A DNA stretch of 7,018 bases from Fibrobacter sp. (GTDB taxonomy: Bacteria; Fibrobacterota; Fibrobacteria; Fibrobacterales; Fibrobacteraceae). The translations under genes and the position numbers were made by a program. Where the stretch lies: positions 1 through 7,018 of the forward strand of contig JAAYXQ010000233.1 in NCBI GenBank assembly GCA_012515825.1. The letters are read 5' to 3'. The notes beneath the pieces were generated by a model. The model had not been told where the DNA came from, ran no database searches, and worked only from the letters and a program-made list of their open reading frames with translations. This document shows, one piece after another, positions 5,358 through 7,018 of this stretch (positions are counted from its first letter, which is position 1; the number at the start of each line of letters is the position of its first letter).

Positions 5358-6609
5358 TCATTTTATTCCTGAATCAGTTTTTCAAAGGGGCGCTGAATCT
5401 TTTGGCACTCCTTTTTGGCTTTATGACCGAGAAACTATTGAAGCTCGTGTTCGTGAAGTAAAAGTTTTTGATGTAGTTCGCTATGCTCAAAAGGCATGTT
5501 CTAATTTGTCGATTCTTTCTTTAATGAGAAAGTTAGGCGTTGTCGTGGATGCTGTGAGTGCTGGTGAAATTGTTCGCGCATTGCGTGCTGGTTATCAAGG
5601 TGGAGTAGGTAAACAAACATCTCAGATTGTTTATACTGCAGACATTTTTGATGCAGACGCTCTTGCCCTTGTTAAAGAACATCATTTGGCTGTAAATATC
5701 GGCTCTCCAGATATGATTCAGCAGCTTGCGGATTATGGTGTTCGAACAGAATTGATGCTTCGTGTGAATCCAGGCTTTGGTCATGGTCATTCTCGTAAAA
5801 CAAATACGGGAGGAGACCTTTCTAAGCATGGCGTTTGGCACGAACAAATTAAGGATTGTATTAAGTTAGCTCAGAAAAATGGTATGTGGATTACTGGTCT
5901 ACATATGCATATCGGTTCAGGATCTGATTTTGGGCATTTAGCTCAGGTATGTGATGCCATGTTTGATGCTGCAAGGCTTCTTGGTGGCCACTTAAAAACG
6001 ATCTCTGCAGGCGGTGGTTTACCTGTTAGTTATCATGAAAATGAAAAAAATGATAGAATAGATATTAACGCCTATTATAAGTTATGGGATAACACTCGTA
6101 AACGTATAGAGCAGTCTGTGGGTCATTCTGTTTCATTAGAAGTGGAACCTGGTCGTTATTTGATTGCTGAAAGTGGTTTTTTAGTTTCAGAAATTCGTGC
6201 AGTGAAAAAGCAAGGAACTAATACTTTTTATTTAGTCAATGCTGGTTTTACTGATTTAGTGCGCCCTTCTTTTTATGGCTCTTATCATGAAATTTCTGTA
6301 ATAGCTAAAGATCATCGTCCTTTAAGCGAACGTCAACAAGTGATTGTAGGCGGTCCTTTGTGTGAATCAGGAGATGTTTTTACACAAGAAGAAGGTGGCT
6401 TTGTTGTCTCACGCGAGCTTCCTGTGGCACAAGTAGGAGATCTATTAGTGCTTCATGATGTGGGGGCTTATGGCTCTGCGATGTCTAGTAACTATAATAG
6501 TCGTTTGCTCGCTGCAGAAATACTCTACTCTAAAGGGTCTCTTGAGGTCATTCGAGAAAGGCAATCGTTTGAACAGATAATGCAAAATGATCGAATTGTA
6601 GATTTATAA
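5350..6609 (+). CDS. lysA: Diaminopimelate decarboxylase (E. coli-type LysA)
   Basis: This is a PLP-dependent, fold-type III enzyme that decarboxylates meso-diaminopimelate to L-lysine, the last step of the DAP pathway. At 419 residues it has normal length. Landmarks are the Schiff-base lysine K48 in RYAQKACSN, GEI at 72-74, NPGFGHGHSRKTNTGG (140-155), HMHIGSG (185-191), the glycine-rich phosphate loop SAGGGL (219-224), EPGRY (266-270), CESGD (338-342) and GAYG near Y374. Long blocks (FDVVRYAQKACSN, NPGFGHGHS.KTNTGG, PLCESGDVFTQ.EGG, MSSNYNSR) match E. coli LysA as I remember it and exclude carboxynorspermidine or arginine decarboxylase. The ATG lies eight bases inside the upstream gene; the nearest purine-rich site (AAGG, 5329-5332) is 17 bases away, so translation probably depends on coupling. 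A terminator follows. Confidence 0.95.
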   Translation: MSDHFIPESVFQRGAESFGTPFWLYDRETIEARVREVKVFDVVRYAQKACSNLSILSLMRKLGVVVDAVSAGEIVRALRAGYQGGVGKQTSQIVYTADIFDADALALVKEHHLAVNIGSPDMIQQLADYGVRTELMLRVNPGFGHGHSRKTNTGGDLSKHGVWHEQIKDCIKLAQKNGMWITGLHMHIGSGSDFGHLAQVCDAMFDAARLLGGHLKTISAGGGLPVSYHENEKNDRIDINAYYKLWDNTRKRIEQSVGHSVSLEVEPGRYLIAESGFLVSEIRAVKKQGTNTFYLVNAGFTDLVRPSFYGSYHEISVIAKDHRPLSERQQVIVGGPLCESGDVFTQEEGGFVVSRELPVAQVGDLLVLHDVGAYGSAMSSNYNSRLLAAEILYSKGSLEVIRERQSFEQIMQNDRIVDL

Positions 6610-6646
6610 AAGATATCATAATAATTATTTTTTTGAATTCATTTTT

Positions 6647-6679
6647 AAAGCCCAGCCCTTTTTGGACAGGGCTTTTTTT
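6647..6679 (+). terminator. Intrinsic terminator after lysA
   Basis: AAAGCCC (6647-6653) pairs with GGGCTTT (6669-6675), and the inner CC/GG can extend the stem. A seven-base T-run (6673-6679) follows at once. An alternative fold pairs AGCCCT with AGGGCT. It lies 37 bases after the lysA stop and ends the glycogen-binding-module/lysA unit. Confidence 0.88.
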
Positions 6680-6732
6680 ATGTACAGGTTTTTAGAACAC
6701 TATAAATAAAAAATGATATTGTTTTGTTTTCT

Positions 6733-6759
6733 TTGAATTAAAAAGAAAATATTTATGTT
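6733..6759 (+). promoter_or_regulatory. Weak candidate promoter upstream of the secreted Fib_succ_major-type gene
   Basis: TTGAAT (6733-6738) and TATGTT (6754-6759) are separated by 15 bases, about 32 bases before the ATG at 6792. The spacing is short and the -10 match is partial. A promoter is expected here because a terminator ends the preceding unit, but the AT-rich sequence allows several alternatives and this exact placement is a guess. Confidence 0.2.
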
Positions 6760-6791
6760 TAAAGAGCTTATCATTAATAAGAGTATTTCAA

Positions 6792-7018
6792 ATGTTACGC
6801 GTCAGTCTTTTATTCTCTTTGATTTTATTATTCGTTTTACCTACGTATGCGGTAAAACCCTCGAACTCTTACAAAGATCCACGAGATAAACAAAAGTATC
6901 GTACCATTAAAGTAGGCGATCGAATATGGTTTGCAGATAATTTGAACTATAAAATGGATGGGAGTTTTTGTTATAAAGAGGATGAAAGTAATTGTCAGGC
7001 TTATGGTCGTCTTTATAC
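6792..7018 (+). CDS. Secreted protein with Fibrobacter succinogenes major paralogous domain (3' partial)
   Basis: The 75 visible complete codons start with a classic signal peptide: basic MLR, a hydrophobic core of about 13 residues, and a probable signal peptidase I site after PTYA (residue 20). There is no lipobox cysteine. After a short linker (VKPSNS) comes DPRDKQKYRTIKVGDRIWF (29-47), ADNLNY (48-53), FCYKEDESNCQAYGRLY (59-75). These blocks are the beginning of the Fib_succ_major domain (typically DxRDGqxYkTVkIGxQxWMAxNLNY...CYxxxxxxCxxYGRLYTW), including two cysteines (C60, C68). The start is supported by AAGAG at 6779-6783, eight bases upstream. The gene runs off the window. The domain's function is not established; the family is abundant among exported proteins of Fibrobacter. 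Confidence 0.88.
   Translation, partial: MLRVSLLFSLILLFVLPTYAVKPSNSYKDPRDKQKYRTIKVGDRIWFADNLNYKMDGSFCYKEDESNCQAYGRLY

Noticed and set aside
5350..6609. Carboxynorspermidine or arginine/ornithine decarboxylase instead of LysA
   Set aside because: These share the fold, but the NPGFGHGHS, CESGDVFTQ and MSSNYNSR blocks are those of E. coli-type diaminopimelate decarboxylase.
6612..6629. GATATC and the palindrome AATAATTATT after lysA as possible operator sites
   Set aside because: They lie between the lysA stop and its terminator, where an operator is unlikely, and short palindromes are expected by chance in such AT-rich sequence.

Overview
The window looks like AT-rich bacterial DNA from Fibrobacterota or a close relative. 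The main taxonomic clue is the gene cut off at the right edge: a secreted protein whose visible part matches the start of the Fibrobacter succinogenes major paralogous domain (blocks resembling YRTIKVGDRIWFADNLNY and NCQAYGRLYT). That domain is greatly expanded in Fibrobacter, although it also occurs in some Bacteroidota and uncultured groups. Several genes carry recognisable Shine-Dalgarno sequences, and the standard bacterial code fits every frame.

Left part (1-4163, + strand): a compact operon for an Opp/Dpp-type ABC importer. It holds the last 28 codons of an unidentified gene (possibly the solute-binding protein), two permeases (DppB- and DppC-like) and two ATPases (DppD- and DppF-like). 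Junctions are 1-nt overlap, 2-nt gap, 17-nt gap and 11-nt overlap. The operon ends at a strong hairpin terminator that is symmetric enough to serve the convergent rpe gene as well. The first permease carries about 115 extra residues in its first periplasmic loop, including five 14-residue repeats in exact register. The two ATPases are asymmetric: one has a degenerate signature motif plus a C-terminal four-cysteine domain, and the other has a perfect LSGGQ but no such domain. The substrate could be peptides or, as in some Opp/Dpp relatives of polysaccharide degraders, oligosaccharides.

Middle (4233-6679): rpe (ribulose-phosphate 3-epimerase, - strand) diverges across about 72 bp from a two-gene + strand unit. 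The first of these encodes a small protein with a histone-H1-like Lys/Ala tail fused to a glycogen-binding (AMPK-beta/CBM48-like) module. It overlaps by 8 nt the start of lysA, an E. coli-type diaminopimelate decarboxylase that makes L-lysine. A hairpin terminator follows lysA.

Right edge (6680-7018): a short AT-rich intergenic stretch, then the 5' end of the secreted Fib_succ_major-type gene.

Nothing points to a phage, transposon, CRISPR array or RNA gene. The most unusual items are the repeat-bearing loop in the permease and the H1-tail/glycogen-binding fusion coupled to lysA.
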